In this document: positions 49,087-58,015 of the stretch, one piece after another | Position numbering within the stretch: position 1 is the first letter of the stretch | Layout of the letters: every line of letters begins with the position of its first letter | NCBI RefSeq assembly: GCF_000299915.1 | Contig: NZ_AMRI01000001.1 | Span: 62,001-126,000, forward strand | Reading direction: 5' to 3' | Source: Gallaecimonas xiamenensis 3-C-1 | GTDB taxonomy: Bacteria; Pseudomonadota; Gammaproteobacteria; Enterobacterales; Gallaecimonadaceae | DNA length: 64,000 nt | Notes under the pieces: model-generated | The model's input: the letters and a program-made list of their open reading frames with translations, nothing else | Database searches by the model: none | What the model was told of the DNA's origin: nothing | Made by a program: the position numbers and the translations under genes

Positions 49087-50457
49087 TTAGTTTTGCTTGC
49101 GCAACTCGATGCTGATGGCCCCTTGGGTGTGCAGATCCACCCCGGTGTCTTTTTCCCTGGGGCCGGCATGGGTGTCCATCAACACCGGCTTGAAGGGCGG
49201 CGCCTGCTCGCCCCGGAAGGACTTGAGGCTGCCGCCAATGGCCGGGTAGAGGCCGTTGGGGTAATAGGTGTCCAGCAGGTCCAGCCGTTCCAGGTCCAGA
49301 TCCCGGGGTAGGGCGGCTAGCTGCCGGCTTTGGGGGGTGCTGCCTGCAAACGCCCTGGGGCTGGGCACCCCAAAGCGGCTGCAAAAGCCGTAGACGCTGT
49401 CGTCGATGATGACGGCGTCGGGGCGGCGGCCGGCCGCAAGGGCCAGGATCCCCTGCTCGTGGTAGGGGTGGCCGTTGACGGTGTAGGTGGCCACCTGCAC
49501 TCCCTGGCGCCGGGCGGCACTCATCAGCTCAATGGCGCTTTGGCGAAAGTGGCGGATATCCAGGGCCAGGCCAAAGTCGTGCTTGAGGGCCTTTTTCAGG
49601 CGAGCAAGGCCGGCGGCGGAGTCGTAGCGTTTGTCCTTGTAGCGCTTGTTGCCATAGCCTTGCAGATCCTCCAGCAAGGACTGGTTACGCAGGTAGATGG
49701 GGTCACCGCCGGCGCCTTTTTTCATGTCGGCGGCCAGCCGGTTCAAGGAAGTCTTGGCCGGGCTTTGGATAAAGGACAGGAACACCTCATCGTTGATGTC
49801 CCGTAGCCGCTCCAGGTTACGCAGCTCCAGGCTCGAGTAGTAGTAACGGCCCTGGCCAATCAGGGTATGGGCCAGGTAGTCGAGGATCTTTAGATCTTGG
49901 GGGCTGGCCGGGGTTTTCACTTCGATATTGATCTTCTGGCCGCCGCTGGCAAAGCGGGCAAAGGTCTTGGCGTATTCTTCGAAGCTGGGGGGCAGCTGGT
50001 CGATAAGGGCGCCGCTGGCCATGTCCCTTTCCCGCAAATAGCCCCATTCCTTCTTGTAACTCATGGACTCGATGCGCCGGCGCTGGTTGTCGACGGTGCC
50101 GGTGGCGCGGCCGGTGCGGGCGTCGTGGTGAATAACCCAGACATCGTCGCCGGTCAGGCGCACGTCGGTTTCAATGACGTCAAAGCCGTTGTCTAGGGCG
50201 TCTATCAGGGCGTTGACCGAGTTTTCCGGGTAGCGCACCGAGCCACGGTGGGCTTCGAGGGTCAGGCCGGCGCATTGGCGGGCCCCCAGGTAGTTGATGT
50301 TGTTAAGCCCGGTCAGCATAAAGCCCCGGGCAGCCAGGGCTTGGCTCAGGGCCTGGCGCTCCGGGCTTGGCGGGGCGGGCTGGCTTTGCTGGGGGCGCTG
50401 CTGGCAACCCAACAGGCCCAGGCAGATAAGGGCCGGTAGCAGAGTCGATAAACGCAC
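49087..50457 (-). CDS. Glycerophosphodiester phosphodiesterase-family lipoprotein
   Basis: A 456-aa lipoprotein (signal MRLSTLLPALICLGLLGCQQ, lipobox LLGC). The GDPD barrel is marked by LEAHRGSVRYPENSVNALID, FDVIETDVRLTGDDVWVIHH (metal-binding Glu-x-Asp and the second catalytic His), KINIEVKTP and a C-terminal VATYTVNGHPYH. It is longer than typical GDPDs (about 250-350 aa), owing to an insertion after the EVK strand and an extra ~100-residue C-terminal tail. It should hydrolyse a glycerophosphodiester or related phosphodiester in the periplasm. It is the first gene of a set with the 766-aa membrane protein. Confidence 0.88.
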   Translation of the reverse strand: MRLSTLLPALICLGLLGCQQRPQQSQPAPPSPERQALSQALAARGFMLTGLNNINYLGARQCAGLTLEAHRGSVRYPENSVNALIDALDNGFDVIETDVRLTGDDVWVIHHDARTGRATGTVDNQRRRIESMSYKKEWGYLRERDMASGALIDQLPPSFEEYAKTFARFASGGQKINIEVKTPASPQDLKILDYLAHTLIGQGRYYYSSLELRNLERLRDINDEVFLSFIQSPAKTSLNRLAADMKKGAGGDPIYLRNQSLLEDLQGYGNKRYKDKRYDSAAGLARLKKALKHDFGLALDIRHFRQSAIELMSAARRQGVQVATYTVNGHPYHEQGILALAAGRRPDAVIIDDSVYGFCSRFGVPSPRAFAGSTPQSRQLAALPRDLDLERLDLLDTYYPNGLYPAIGGSLKSFRGEQAPPFKPVLMDTHAGPREKDTGVDLHTQGAISIELRKQN

Positions 50458-50623
50458 TTTCTATCCCTGATGTTGGCGACAGTGGCGGGGCTGTTTAGTG
50501 CCCATTCACTTTTGTTAGAAGGCAGTAGCCTAAGACTACTGGCACTGTTTGCCTAGGTAAACGCCTCAAGGGGACTGGCCGGTCTGTTTGCCCAAGGACT
50601 AGGCAATGGTTGCCCCTTGGCAT

Positions 50624-50652
50624 AAAAAAAGCCGGCCCAAGGCCGGCTTTTT
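50624..50652 (-). terminator. Rho-independent terminator of rnb
   Basis: On the minus strand AAAAAGCCGGCC/GGCCGGCTTTTTTT, 14 bases after the stop. Confidence 0.9.
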
Positions 50653-50665
50653 GCGGTGTCGTAGC

Positions 50666-52597
50666 TTACTTGGCGGGTTTGGCCACCAGGGAACGGGTCT
50701 CTTCGTTGGCCTCGGTGAGCTGCACCTTGATGATGTCGGCCAGCTTGAAGCTTTCCTCGCCCTTGATAAGGACAGTGCCGGCTTCGAAGTTGACGTCCAG
50801 CTCGTCTTTGACGTCGTGGATCTGGGAGGCGGGCACGAAGGCCACGGCGCCGTTGTCCACCAGGCGCACCTTCATGCCACCCCGGTTAACGTCGATGACT
50901 TCGGCGTCGAACTGGGTGTCGGCACCGGCCTGGGGCTTGAGCCAGCGCACATAGAGCCAGTCGCCCATGTCGCGTTCGGCCAGGCGGTTGAGGCGGCGGT
51001 GGTCGGACAGGTGCTGGGCCAGGCTGTCGTTGGGCTTGGCTACCTGCTCGCCTTTCAAGATGGCCTTGATGATGCGGTGGTTGACCATGTCGCCGTATTT
51101 ACGGATGGGGCTGGTCCAGGTGGCGTAGGCGGTGAGGCCAAGGCCATAGTGGGGGCCGGCTTCCAGGGTTATGGCGGCATAGCTTTGGAAACGGCGTAGG
51201 CGCCCATCCAGGAACTGCTTTTTGTTGCCGTCCAGCCAGCGGCGCATGGCGGCGTAGCCTTCCAGGGTGTGCACCTGGTCGATGTCCACCGGCACCTCGT
51301 GCTGGGCCAGCAGGGCTTTGGCGTCTTCGATTTTTTCGTCTTCAAAGCCGTTGTGGACGTTGTAGACACCGATACCGCCGTGGCGGCGCAGGTATTCACC
51401 ACAGGCCACGTTGGCGGCGATCATGGACTCTTCAACAATGCGGTTGGCGATGCGGCGCTCTTCGCGGTGTACGGTCACCACATTGCCGTTTTCGTCCAGC
51501 TCGAAGCGGTAATCGGGGCGGTCGCCAAACACCAGGGCGTGGGCCTGGCGCCAGGCGGTGCGGGCTTCGGTGAAGTCGCGCAGCAGCTTGATGGTGGCCG
51601 CTTCGTCTTCATTGGCCGGTTGCCAGTCGCCGCTGCCGTCCAGCCAGTCAGACACGTTGTTGTAGACCAGCTTGTGACGAGACTGGATCCAGGCCGGGGT
51701 GAACTCGGTGTCGTCACCCAGGGTGCCGTCATCGGCCACGAACAGGCGGGCCACCAGGGCAGGGCGGGGTTCGCCGGCCTTGAGGGAGCACAGATCGTCG
51801 GACAGCACTTCTGGCAACATGGTGACGTTTTTGCCCGGCAGGTAAACGGTAAAGGCGCGCAGGGCTGCGGCCTTGTCCAGATCGGAGCCTTCTACCACGT
51901 AAGCGGTAGGATCGGCGATGGCCACCCACAGCTGGTAACCGCCTTCGACCTTCTCAATCCAGATGGCATCGTCCATGTCCTGGGTAGAGGCGGCATCGAT
52001 GGTGGCAAAGGGAATGTGGCTCAGATCCTGGCGTTCCAGGCCGTCAATCAGGGTCAGCTCGCCGTCAAACTCGGGGGCAGTCTTTTGCAGGTTGTGGCGA
52101 GCCAGGGTGACGTGCCAGGGGGCGTAACCGTCGTCGGTGCCGGCCACTTTTTCCAGTACGTCGGCGTTAAAGCCGTTGTCGCCCTTGAGGGGGTGGCGCT
52201 TGAGTTCGGCCACCACCCAGTCCCCTTGCTTGAGATCCAGCTTCAGGCCCTTGGCGGGGCGGCAGCGGATGCTGTCTTTGATAAGGGGGTGATCCGGCAC
52301 CACGTAGAAGCGGTCGTCACGCTGCTTGATGCGGCCTACAAAGCGGGTCAGGGACGGCTCGATCAGGGTATCGGGCTCGGCCACTTCCTTGTCTTTCTCG
52401 CTGCGTACCACGGCTTTGACCCGGTCACCGTGGATGACTTTCTTCATGTAGGGGGGCGGCACGAAGTAGGATTCCTTGCCGTCCACATCCAGGAAGCCAA
52501 AGCCTTTGTCGGATGCTTTGATATTGCCTTCCACGGTTTTGAGGTTTTCGCGGATCTCGGCCTTTAGCTGGGCCAGCAGCGGGTTGTCTTTGAACAT
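50666..52597 (-). CDS. rnb: Exoribonuclease II
   Basis: A 643-aa processive 3'-5' exoribonuclease that degrades mRNA tails. It starts MFKDNPLLAQLKAEI like E. coli RNase II (644 aa). Order: cold-shock domains (about 1-170), RNB catalytic domain, C-terminal S1 domain. The catalytic cluster in TIDAASTQDMDDA falls on Asp201, Asp207, Asp209 and Asp210, identical numbering to E. coli. SPIRKYGDMVNHRII is the second family hallmark. The in-frame TTG at 52600 is directly before the ATG and was not used. It is probably monocistronic, with its own terminator. Confidence 0.97.
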   Translation of the reverse strand: MFKDNPLLAQLKAEIRENLKTVEGNIKASDKGFGFLDVDGKESYFVPPPYMKKVIHGDRVKAVVRSEKDKEVAEPDTLIEPSLTRFVGRIKQRDDRFYVVPDHPLIKDSIRCRPAKGLKLDLKQGDWVVAELKRHPLKGDNGFNADVLEKVAGTDDGYAPWHVTLARHNLQKTAPEFDGELTLIDGLERQDLSHIPFATIDAASTQDMDDAIWIEKVEGGYQLWVAIADPTAYVVEGSDLDKAAALRAFTVYLPGKNVTMLPEVLSDDLCSLKAGEPRPALVARLFVADDGTLGDDTEFTPAWIQSRHKLVYNNVSDWLDGSGDWQPANEDEAATIKLLRDFTEARTAWRQAHALVFGDRPDYRFELDENGNVVTVHREERRIANRIVEESMIAANVACGEYLRRHGGIGVYNVHNGFEDEKIEDAKALLAQHEVPVDIDQVHTLEGYAAMRRWLDGNKKQFLDGRLRRFQSYAAITLEAGPHYGLGLTAYATWTSPIRKYGDMVNHRIIKAILKGEQVAKPNDSLAQHLSDHRRLNRLAERDMGDWLYVRWLKPQAGADTQFDAEVIDVNRGGMKVRLVDNGAVAFVPASQIHDVKDELDVNFEAGTVLIKGEESFKLADIIKVQLTEANEETRSLVAKPAK

Positions 52598-52701
52598 CAA
52601 GGTCGCTCTGTAGGGTCAGACGGCGCGCCTTGGGGGCGGGCCGCTCGAAAACCCGCCCACTATACGAAAAGGCCCCCGCCAAGGCAAAGAAAAGGCCCTT
52701 T

Positions 52702-53583
52702 TCAGCCAGCGGCCGGGCTCTGCAGCCAGCTTACCAGTTCGGCCAGGGAGGCGTTGCGCCGCTTGGCGGCGTCGGCGGCCTGCTCTTCTGGCCAGGGGTA
52801 GAAACCTTGCCCCGCTTTTACCCCCAGTTCCCCCTTGGCCACCTTGTCTTGCAGCACCGCCAGGGGCGCCGTGGCGTTTTCCAGGTCGCTGTAGAGGTAG
52901 CTGGCAATGGCATGGTGCACGTCAAGGCCATTGACGTCCCGCTGCTCCAAGGGCCCGGTGATGGCCAGGCGCACCCCAAGGGCCCAACGGGCTACAAAGT
53001 CGATGTCCTCGGCACTGGCGATGCCTTTTTCCAGCAGCGACATGGCCTCCCGGGCCAGGGCATGTTGCAGGCGGTTACCGATAAAACCGGCAATGTCCTT
53101 CTGCACCACCACCGGTTTCTTGCCCAGTGTGGTCAACAGCGCCAGCACAGCGTCCACCGTGGCCTGGGTGGTCTGGTCGTGGCGGATCACTTCCACCAGG
53201 GGAATGATGTCGGCCGGGGTGAAAAAGTGCATGCCCACAAAACGCTGGGGCCCCTTGAGGCCGGCCCCTATGGCGTTGACCGACAGCCCCGAGGTGTTGG
53301 TGGCGAGGATACACTCTGGGTTCACTACCGCTTCCAATTCCTTAAAGAGCCGCTCCTTGAGGGCCAGGTTCTCCGGCACCGCTTCGATGACCAGCCAGGC
53401 CGTTTTGGCGGCGGCCAGCTCGGAGGCAAAGGCCACGCCTTGGGGCAGGGCGGCCTGGGCTTTGAGCAGGGCCTGGGGTTGGGGGTCTATCAAGATCACC
53501 TGCTGGTCGGCGGCGGCCAACAGGGCGGCGATGGCGGCGCCCATGGTGCCGGCGCCGATGATGGCGACAGGGGCTGAAGTCAT
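52702..53583 (-). CDS. 3-hydroxyacyl-CoA dehydrogenase (3HCDH family)
   Basis: A 293-aa NAD-dependent dehydrogenase. The N-terminal Rossmann fold has GAGTMGAAIAALLAAADQQV followed by an acidic strand end (ILIDPQP) that selects NAD. The active-site His is in GMHFFTPADIIPLVEVI, with Asn in NRLQHALAREAMSL and Ser/Asn at NTSGLSVNAIG. The C-terminal helical dimerisation domain includes GVKAGQGFYPWPEEQ. Typical substrates are 3-hydroxybutyryl- or other 3-hydroxyacyl-CoA. No thiolase or enoyl-CoA hydratase is adjacent, so the pathway cannot be fixed. Confidence 0.92.
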   Translation of the reverse strand: MTSAPVAIIGAGTMGAAIAALLAAADQQVILIDPQPQALLKAQAALPQGVAFASELAAAKTAWLVIEAVPENLALKERLFKELEAVVNPECILATNTSGLSVNAIGAGLKGPQRFVGMHFFTPADIIPLVEVIRHDQTTQATVDAVLALLTTLGKKPVVVQKDIAGFIGNRLQHALAREAMSLLEKGIASAEDIDFVARWALGVRLAITGPLEQRDVNGLDVHHAIASYLYSDLENATAPLAVLQDKVAKGELGVKAGQGFYPWPEEQAADAAKRRNASLAELVSWLQSPAAG

Positions 53584-53690
53584 GCTGCATCACTCCGTGG
53601 TTCGATTATCGTACTTATGTTCGGCATTGACAGTACCACAGGGTAAGCGCCAGGGGCAGGGGGCGCGGCCAGCGGTGGGCGCCGGGCGAT

Positions 53691-53713
53691 AAAAAGGCCG
53701 CTGTCGCGGCCTT
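53691..53713 (-). terminator. Rho-independent terminator of the DsrE-family gene
   Basis: On the minus strand AAGGCCGCGACAGCGGCCTTTTT, directly after the stop at 53715. Confidence 0.85.
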
Positions 53714-53714
53714 G

Positions 53715-54206
53715 TCAGGGGAGCAGGCTAAAGCCTTGCTGCTGCAGCACCGTCAGCTCGGTCATGGCCGACAGGGCCAGCTGCACGTCCGGGCGCAGCT
53801 CGTTGTCGCCGTAGCCCTGGGCGCTGTAGGACTGGCCGCAGACATAGACCTTGACCCCGGCGTGGATCAGGGCGTCCAGCAAGGTGGCCGAACCGTCTTC
53901 TACTTCAAAGCGCTTCAGATGGGCCTGATCGTTAAGGGCATGGCGGGTAGCGGAGCCGTGCAGCACCACCGCCAGGGCCATGGCCTCTGGCTTGATACCG
54001 GCCCTGGCATGCATGTTGAGGTAACGGGCTACCGATTCGAGCTTTCTAGACAGGGCGCCCGGGTCGGGGGCACCGGTAACGTCGAACACCGCCTTGAGCT
54101 TGATGTCGCTGGGGATGGGGGCGGCGTTGTTGACCTCGAACACCGGGCCAAAATCCTTGATAACCGGCCCCAGTGTGGCGGCGCTGGCCAGGGCAATGCT
54201 GAGCAT
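53715..54206 (-). CDS. DsrE/YchN-family protein with signal-like N-terminus
   Basis: A 163-aa protein. The N-terminus MLSIALASAATLGPVIKDFG looks like a short signal peptide, so it may be periplasmic. The DsrE fold is suggested by IKLKAVFDVTGAPDP, MALAVVLHGSATRHAL and DALIHAGVKVYVCGQSYSAQ with a single Cys at the position used in sulfur-relay relatives. AGGAACTC precedes the ATG. It lies eight bases after the GNAT-nitrilase gene stop, so it is the second gene of that operon. Sulfur transfer is possible but not shown. Confidence 0.8.
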   Translation of the reverse strand: MLSIALASAATLGPVIKDFGPVFEVNNAAPIPSDIKLKAVFDVTGAPDPGALSRKLESVARYLNMHARAGIKPEAMALAVVLHGSATRHALNDQAHLKRFEVEDGSATLLDALIHAGVKVYVCGQSYSAQGYGDNELRPDVQLALSAMTELTVLQQQGFSLLP

Positions 54207-54214
54207 CTGAGTTC

Positions 54215-55735
54215 CTATTTATGCAGGGTAAGGGTGAACAGATCGTGGCGCCTGTCCTTGAGGTTACGCACCGAGCCCTCCGAGCGCACCACCTTGAGTT
54301 TGTCCAAGTCCAGATCGGAAAAAAGGATCATCTCGGTATTGGGGGTGGCCTCGGCCATGACTGCGTCATGGGGGAAGGCAAAGTCTGATGGACTGAACAC
54401 CGCCGACTGGGCGTATTGTACGTCCAGGCTCTCCACCTGGGGAAGGTTGCCCACCGACCCGCAGATGGCCACGTAGCATTCGTTCTCGATGGCCCTGGCC
54501 TGGGCGCAGTGGCGTACCCGCAGGTAGGCGTTTTTGGTGTCGGTCCAGAAGGGCACGAACAGCATTTCCATGCCCTGGTCAGCCAGGATGCGGCCCAGCT
54601 CGGGGAATTCCACGTCATAGCACACCAATATGCCCACCTTGCCGGCGTCGGTGTCGAAGGCGCGTACCTGATGGCCCCCTTCGATAACCCAGTCGCGCCG
54701 CTCGTGAGGGGTGATGTGCAGCTTGTATTGCACTTCGGTGGAGCCGTCACGCCGGCACAGATAGGCGACGTTGAACAGTTCCTTGCCTTCCAGTAGCGGC
54801 ATGGAGCCGGTGATGATGTTGATGTTGTAGCTCACCGCCATCTGCGACAGCTGCTGGCGAAAGTGCTCGGTAAAGCTGGCCAGGTAGCGGATGGCCTCCT
54901 GCTGCTGCACCGTGTTGGCAAGGCCCATCAGCGGGGCGTTGAAAAACTCCGGGAACACCACAAAGTCCGACTTGTAGTCAGATACCGCGTCCACGAAGTA
55001 TTCCACCTGCTTGAGCACCTCTTCGGCGCTGTGGAATTCGCGCATCTGCCATTGCACGGCGCCGATGCGCACCTGGCGCTTTTGGCTGAGGGTGCTCTCT
55101 TCCGGGTCGAAGAGGATGTTGGACCATTCCAGCAAGGTGGCGTAGCCCTGGGAGCGTTTGTCTTCCGGCAGGTATTGGCGCAGCAGCCGTTTTACCTGGA
55201 AGTCGTTGGCCAGCTGGAAGGACAGGATAGGGTCGTAAATGGCCTTGCGATCCACCTCTTCGATGTATTGGGAGGGGGTCATGTTGTCGGCGTGCTGGTA
55301 GTAGTTGACGATACGGCCCCCGGCCAGGATGGCCCGCAGGTTGAGGCTGCGGCACAGCTCCTTTCGCACCTCGTAGAGGCGCCGACCCAGGCGGTAACCC
55401 CGGTACTCGGGGTCGATAAACACATCCAGGCCGTAGAGGGCATCGCCCCCTTCGTCGTGGGCTATGGTCATGCGGTTGGTGATGAGGTCGTCGTAGGTGT
55501 GGGGGTTGGAAAAACGCTTGTACTCCACCTGGACGGTGAGGGCCACGGCCACCAGCTGGCCCTGGTCTTCGATACAGATCTGGCCTTCGGGAAACTGGTT
55601 TATCAGGTGCTCTATGGTGTGTTTGGGCCAGGAGCCGCCGATGTCCTTGTAAACCAGGTCCATCAGCTGCTTGAGTTGCGGGAAGTCATTCTTGGTGAGC
55701 TCGCGGACTTTCAGGATCAGATCTTCGGTGCTCAT
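54215..55735 (-). CDS. Bifunctional GNAT acetyltransferase / carbon-nitrogen hydrolase
   Basis: A 506-aa fusion. The N-terminal GNAT domain (about 1-200) contains LDVFIDPEYRGYRLGRRLYE, the acetyl-CoA-binding loop. The C-terminal nitrilase domain (about 222-500) has the Glu-Lys-Cys triad: Glu in DFVVFPEFFNAPL, Lys in VQYKLHITP and Cys in ILVCYDVEFPELG. This exact fusion is widespread, and its reaction is not established. AGAGGA precedes the ATG at 55735. It is followed at once by the DsrE-family gene. Confidence 0.93.
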   Translation of the reverse strand: MSTEDLILKVRELTKNDFPQLKQLMDLVYKDIGGSWPKHTIEHLINQFPEGQICIEDQGQLVAVALTVQVEYKRFSNPHTYDDLITNRMTIAHDEGGDALYGLDVFIDPEYRGYRLGRRLYEVRKELCRSLNLRAILAGGRIVNYYQHADNMTPSQYIEEVDRKAIYDPILSFQLANDFQVKRLLRQYLPEDKRSQGYATLLEWSNILFDPEESTLSQKRQVRIGAVQWQMREFHSAEEVLKQVEYFVDAVSDYKSDFVVFPEFFNAPLMGLANTVQQQEAIRYLASFTEHFRQQLSQMAVSYNINIITGSMPLLEGKELFNVAYLCRRDGSTEVQYKLHITPHERRDWVIEGGHQVRAFDTDAGKVGILVCYDVEFPELGRILADQGMEMLFVPFWTDTKNAYLRVRHCAQARAIENECYVAICGSVGNLPQVESLDVQYAQSAVFSPSDFAFPHDAVMAEATPNTEMILFSDLDLDKLKVVRSEGSVRNLKDRRHDLFTLTLHK

Positions 55736-55896
55736 GGATTGTCCTCTTGTGCAGCTCCTTTCACGCTAACGCAAAATAATCCCCTTGTCACAGCGGCACT
55801 TGGCAGATCGGCTCTTCATTCAGCCAAGGATGACATTCACCCCTTGTACAGGTCGGTATAGCTTGGCATCAGCTCAAAAAATAAGATATCGGCATC

Positions 55897-56754
55897 ATGA
55901 GATACCCATTGCTTGCGGGCCTGGCGGCGCTACTTCTGCTGGCGGGCTGTGATACCAATCCCAAGGCAAGGGCCCAGGTCAAGGCCCCCGAGCAGACGGT
56001 GCAGCCGCCCGCGCCCAAGGCGCCCAAGGGTCCGGTTGTGACAACCTTGTCTGAGCGGCTCAGCCCCCGCCAGCAGGCGCTGGCCATGACCCTGCTGGAT
56101 GCGCCCCTGCGCTATGCCCCTGGCCGCTACAGCCAGTTTATGGAGCCGGCCGGCAAGGACAGCTTTCCCCTGCTGCTGGGCCGCAAGACCGGCAAGCCCA
56201 TGGCCGCCGCCGGGGTCAGCCAGGCGGGGCGCCGCTACCTGGCCTTCGGTACCGTGCCTGTCACCTACGAATTCGAACCCTTCCACAAGAACCTCGAGGA
56301 ACTGGTGGGCTGGTTGTTGTCTGGTGAGCCGGGTTTTGTCTACAAGCCGGGTGCGGTGATCGCCACCGCGTTTTTGGGTACCCAGGACAAGAAAGTGAGC
56401 AGCTGGCTGCGCCGCAACATGAAAGACGTGGCGGTGGTGCAATGTGAAGTGCTGGGACTCAAAGAATGCCTGGGCGCCGCCGATCTGGTGGTGCTGGGTG
56501 CCGAAGGGGACAGCGCCGAGGCCAAGGGCCTGGTGGCGGTACTGGATAAAAAGTCGGCGCTGCCGGTGCTCTATTTCCATACCCCCTATTGGAAGGAGTC
56601 GGAGTTTGCCCGCCAGATCCTGGCCTCCATCCAGTTGCGCCAGGGTGAGGCGGGGGGCAATTACTGGACCCAGGACGCGGCCAATTGGGCCAGCCTTGGC
56701 GACATGTTCCAGACCCGCCTGGCCATGAATGCCAGCTTCAGCCAAAGCGAATAG
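55897..56754 (+). CDS. Orphan lipoprotein resembling the N-terminal domain of ImpA-type metalloproteases
   Basis: A 285-aa lipoprotein with signal MRYPLLAGLAALLLLAGCDT (lipobox LAGC) and a Pro/Lys-rich linker (PEQTVQPPAPKAPKGP). The body (SFPLLLGRKTGKPMAAAGVS, GRRYLAFGTVPVTYEF, LVGWLLSG, VVQCEVLGLKECLGAADLVV) reminds me of the N-terminal domain of secreted ImpA-type metalloproteases, but no zinc-peptidase domain is present: the gene ends with a stop and a terminator. It may be a standalone domain acting in envelope binding, or a truncated relic. The family link is from memory and uncertain. Confidence 0.75.
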   Translation: MRYPLLAGLAALLLLAGCDTNPKARAQVKAPEQTVQPPAPKAPKGPVVTTLSERLSPRQQALAMTLLDAPLRYAPGRYSQFMEPAGKDSFPLLLGRKTGKPMAAAGVSQAGRRYLAFGTVPVTYEFEPFHKNLEELVGWLLSGEPGFVYKPGAVIATAFLGTQDKKVSSWLRRNMKDVAVVQCEVLGLKECLGAADLVVLGAEGDSAEAKGLVAVLDKKSALPVLYFHTPYWKESEFARQILASIQLRQGEAGGNYWTQDAANWASLGDMFQTRLAMNASFSQSE

Positions 56755-56755
56755 G

Positions 56756-56781
56756 AAAAAGGCGCCCTGGGGCGCCTTTTT
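56756..56781. terminator. Bidirectional terminator between lipoprotein gene and yqhD
   Basis: AAAAAGGCGCCC/GGGGCGCCTTTTT between convergent stops at 56754 and 56784. Confidence 0.9.
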
Positions 56782-56783
56782 GG

Positions 56784-57932
56784 TCAGAGTGCCGCGTTGA
56801 AAACGGCGCGGCTCACCTCAAGGCTCACCCCGCCGTCTTCCCCCAGGGCAGTCATGCCCTTGCGCTCAAGGGCGCCTACCAGGCCATCTACCACGGTTTC
56901 ATCAAGGTCATAGTCCCGCAAACGGGTGCCCATCTCCAAGGAGCGGAAGAAGGCTTCCATGGCGGCTATCCCTGCCTCGATGCGGGCCTCATTGTCCCCT
57001 TCGGTAATGGCGAACACCCGCTCGGCAAATTGCAGCAGTTTGGCGCCCTTGGCGTCTTTTCGTACCCGCAACAGGGCCGGCAGCACCACCGCCAGGGTGC
57101 GGCCGTGGTCCAGGCCGAAGCGGGCGGTGAGTTCATGGCCCAGGGCATGGGTGGACCAGTCTTGGGGAACCCCCACACCGAGGATACCGTTCAGGGCCAT
57201 GGTGGCGGCCCACATCAGGTTGGCCCTGGCCTCGTAGCTGGTGGGTTGGGCCAGGGCCTTGGGGCCTTCTTCTATCAGGGTCAGCATCACCCCTTCGGCG
57301 AACCTGTCCTGGACCGGGGCGCCGCCTGTGGTGAGGTATTGCTCCATCACATGGACAAAGGCATCGACGATGCCGTTGGCCACCTGGCGCGGCGGCAGGC
57401 TGTAGGTGGTGGTGGGGTCCAGCACCGCAAACTGGGGTTTGACCAGGTCGCTGTAAAAGGACAGCTTGTCCTCGCCCCGGGTCACCACGGCGGCGCCGTT
57501 GGTTTCCGAGCCGGTGGCGGGCAGGGTCAGTACGCTGGCCAGGGGCAGGGCGGCCTTGACCGGGGCGTCCTGGCTGAGGATCTGCCAGGGATCGGTGCCC
57601 TCAAAGCAGACGGCGGCAGCGATAAACTTGGTACCGTCCAGCACCGAGCCGCCGCCCACTGCCAGCAGGTAGTCGTAGCCTTCATTGCGGATAAGCTCCA
57701 CCGCCTTCATCAGGGTGGGGTAACGGGGGTTGGGCTCGATGTCGCCAAATTCCCCCACTTGATGCCCCACCAGGGCCGCCTTGACCTGGTCGTAAACGCC
57801 GTTTTGGAAGATGGAGCCACCGCCGTAGGTAAGCAGGACCTTGGCCTGGGGTGGAATGTGCTGGGCCAGGTTGGCTATCTCCCCTTCACCGAAACGGATA
57901 AGGGTGGGGCTTTGGAAGACAAAGTTATTCAT
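56784..57932 (-). CDS. yqhD: NADPH-dependent iron/zinc-type alcohol dehydrogenase / aldehyde reductase YqhD
   Basis: A 382-aa enzyme that reduces aldehydes (including lipid-peroxidation and short-chain aldehydes) with NADPH. It parallels E. coli YqhD (387 aa) almost throughout: VLLTYGGGSIFQNGVYDQVK, FLLAVGGGSVLDGTKF-type cofactor motif (LLAVGGGSVLDGTKFIAAA), TLPATGSETNGAAVV, and metal ligands in VDAFVHVMEQ, HALGHELTARFG and GLDHGRTLA. The YqhD regulator YqhC is not adjacent, so its regulation is not visible here. Confidence 0.94.
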   Translation of the reverse strand: MNNFVFQSPTLIRFGEGEIANLAQHIPPQAKVLLTYGGGSIFQNGVYDQVKAALVGHQVGEFGDIEPNPRYPTLMKAVELIRNEGYDYLLAVGGGSVLDGTKFIAAAVCFEGTDPWQILSQDAPVKAALPLASVLTLPATGSETNGAAVVTRGEDKLSFYSDLVKPQFAVLDPTTTYSLPPRQVANGIVDAFVHVMEQYLTTGGAPVQDRFAEGVMLTLIEEGPKALAQPTSYEARANLMWAATMALNGILGVGVPQDWSTHALGHELTARFGLDHGRTLAVVLPALLRVRKDAKGAKLLQFAERVFAITEGDNEARIEAGIAAMEAFFRSLEMGTRLRDYDLDETVVDGLVGALERKGMTALGEDGGVSLEVSRAVFNAAL

Positions 57933-57986
57933 GGATGCACCGGCTGTGTGGCTGTGTGGCCCATGGTACGCCAGGGCAGGGGCAAT

Positions 57987-58011
57987 AAAAAACGCCCCGA
58001 AGGGCGTTTTT
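57987..58011 (-). terminator. Rho-independent terminator of the Cache chemoreceptor gene
   Basis: On the minus strand AACGCCC/GGGCGTTTTTTATT-type hairpin, a few bases after the stop at 58016. Confidence 0.85.
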
Positions 58012-58015
58012 GTCG

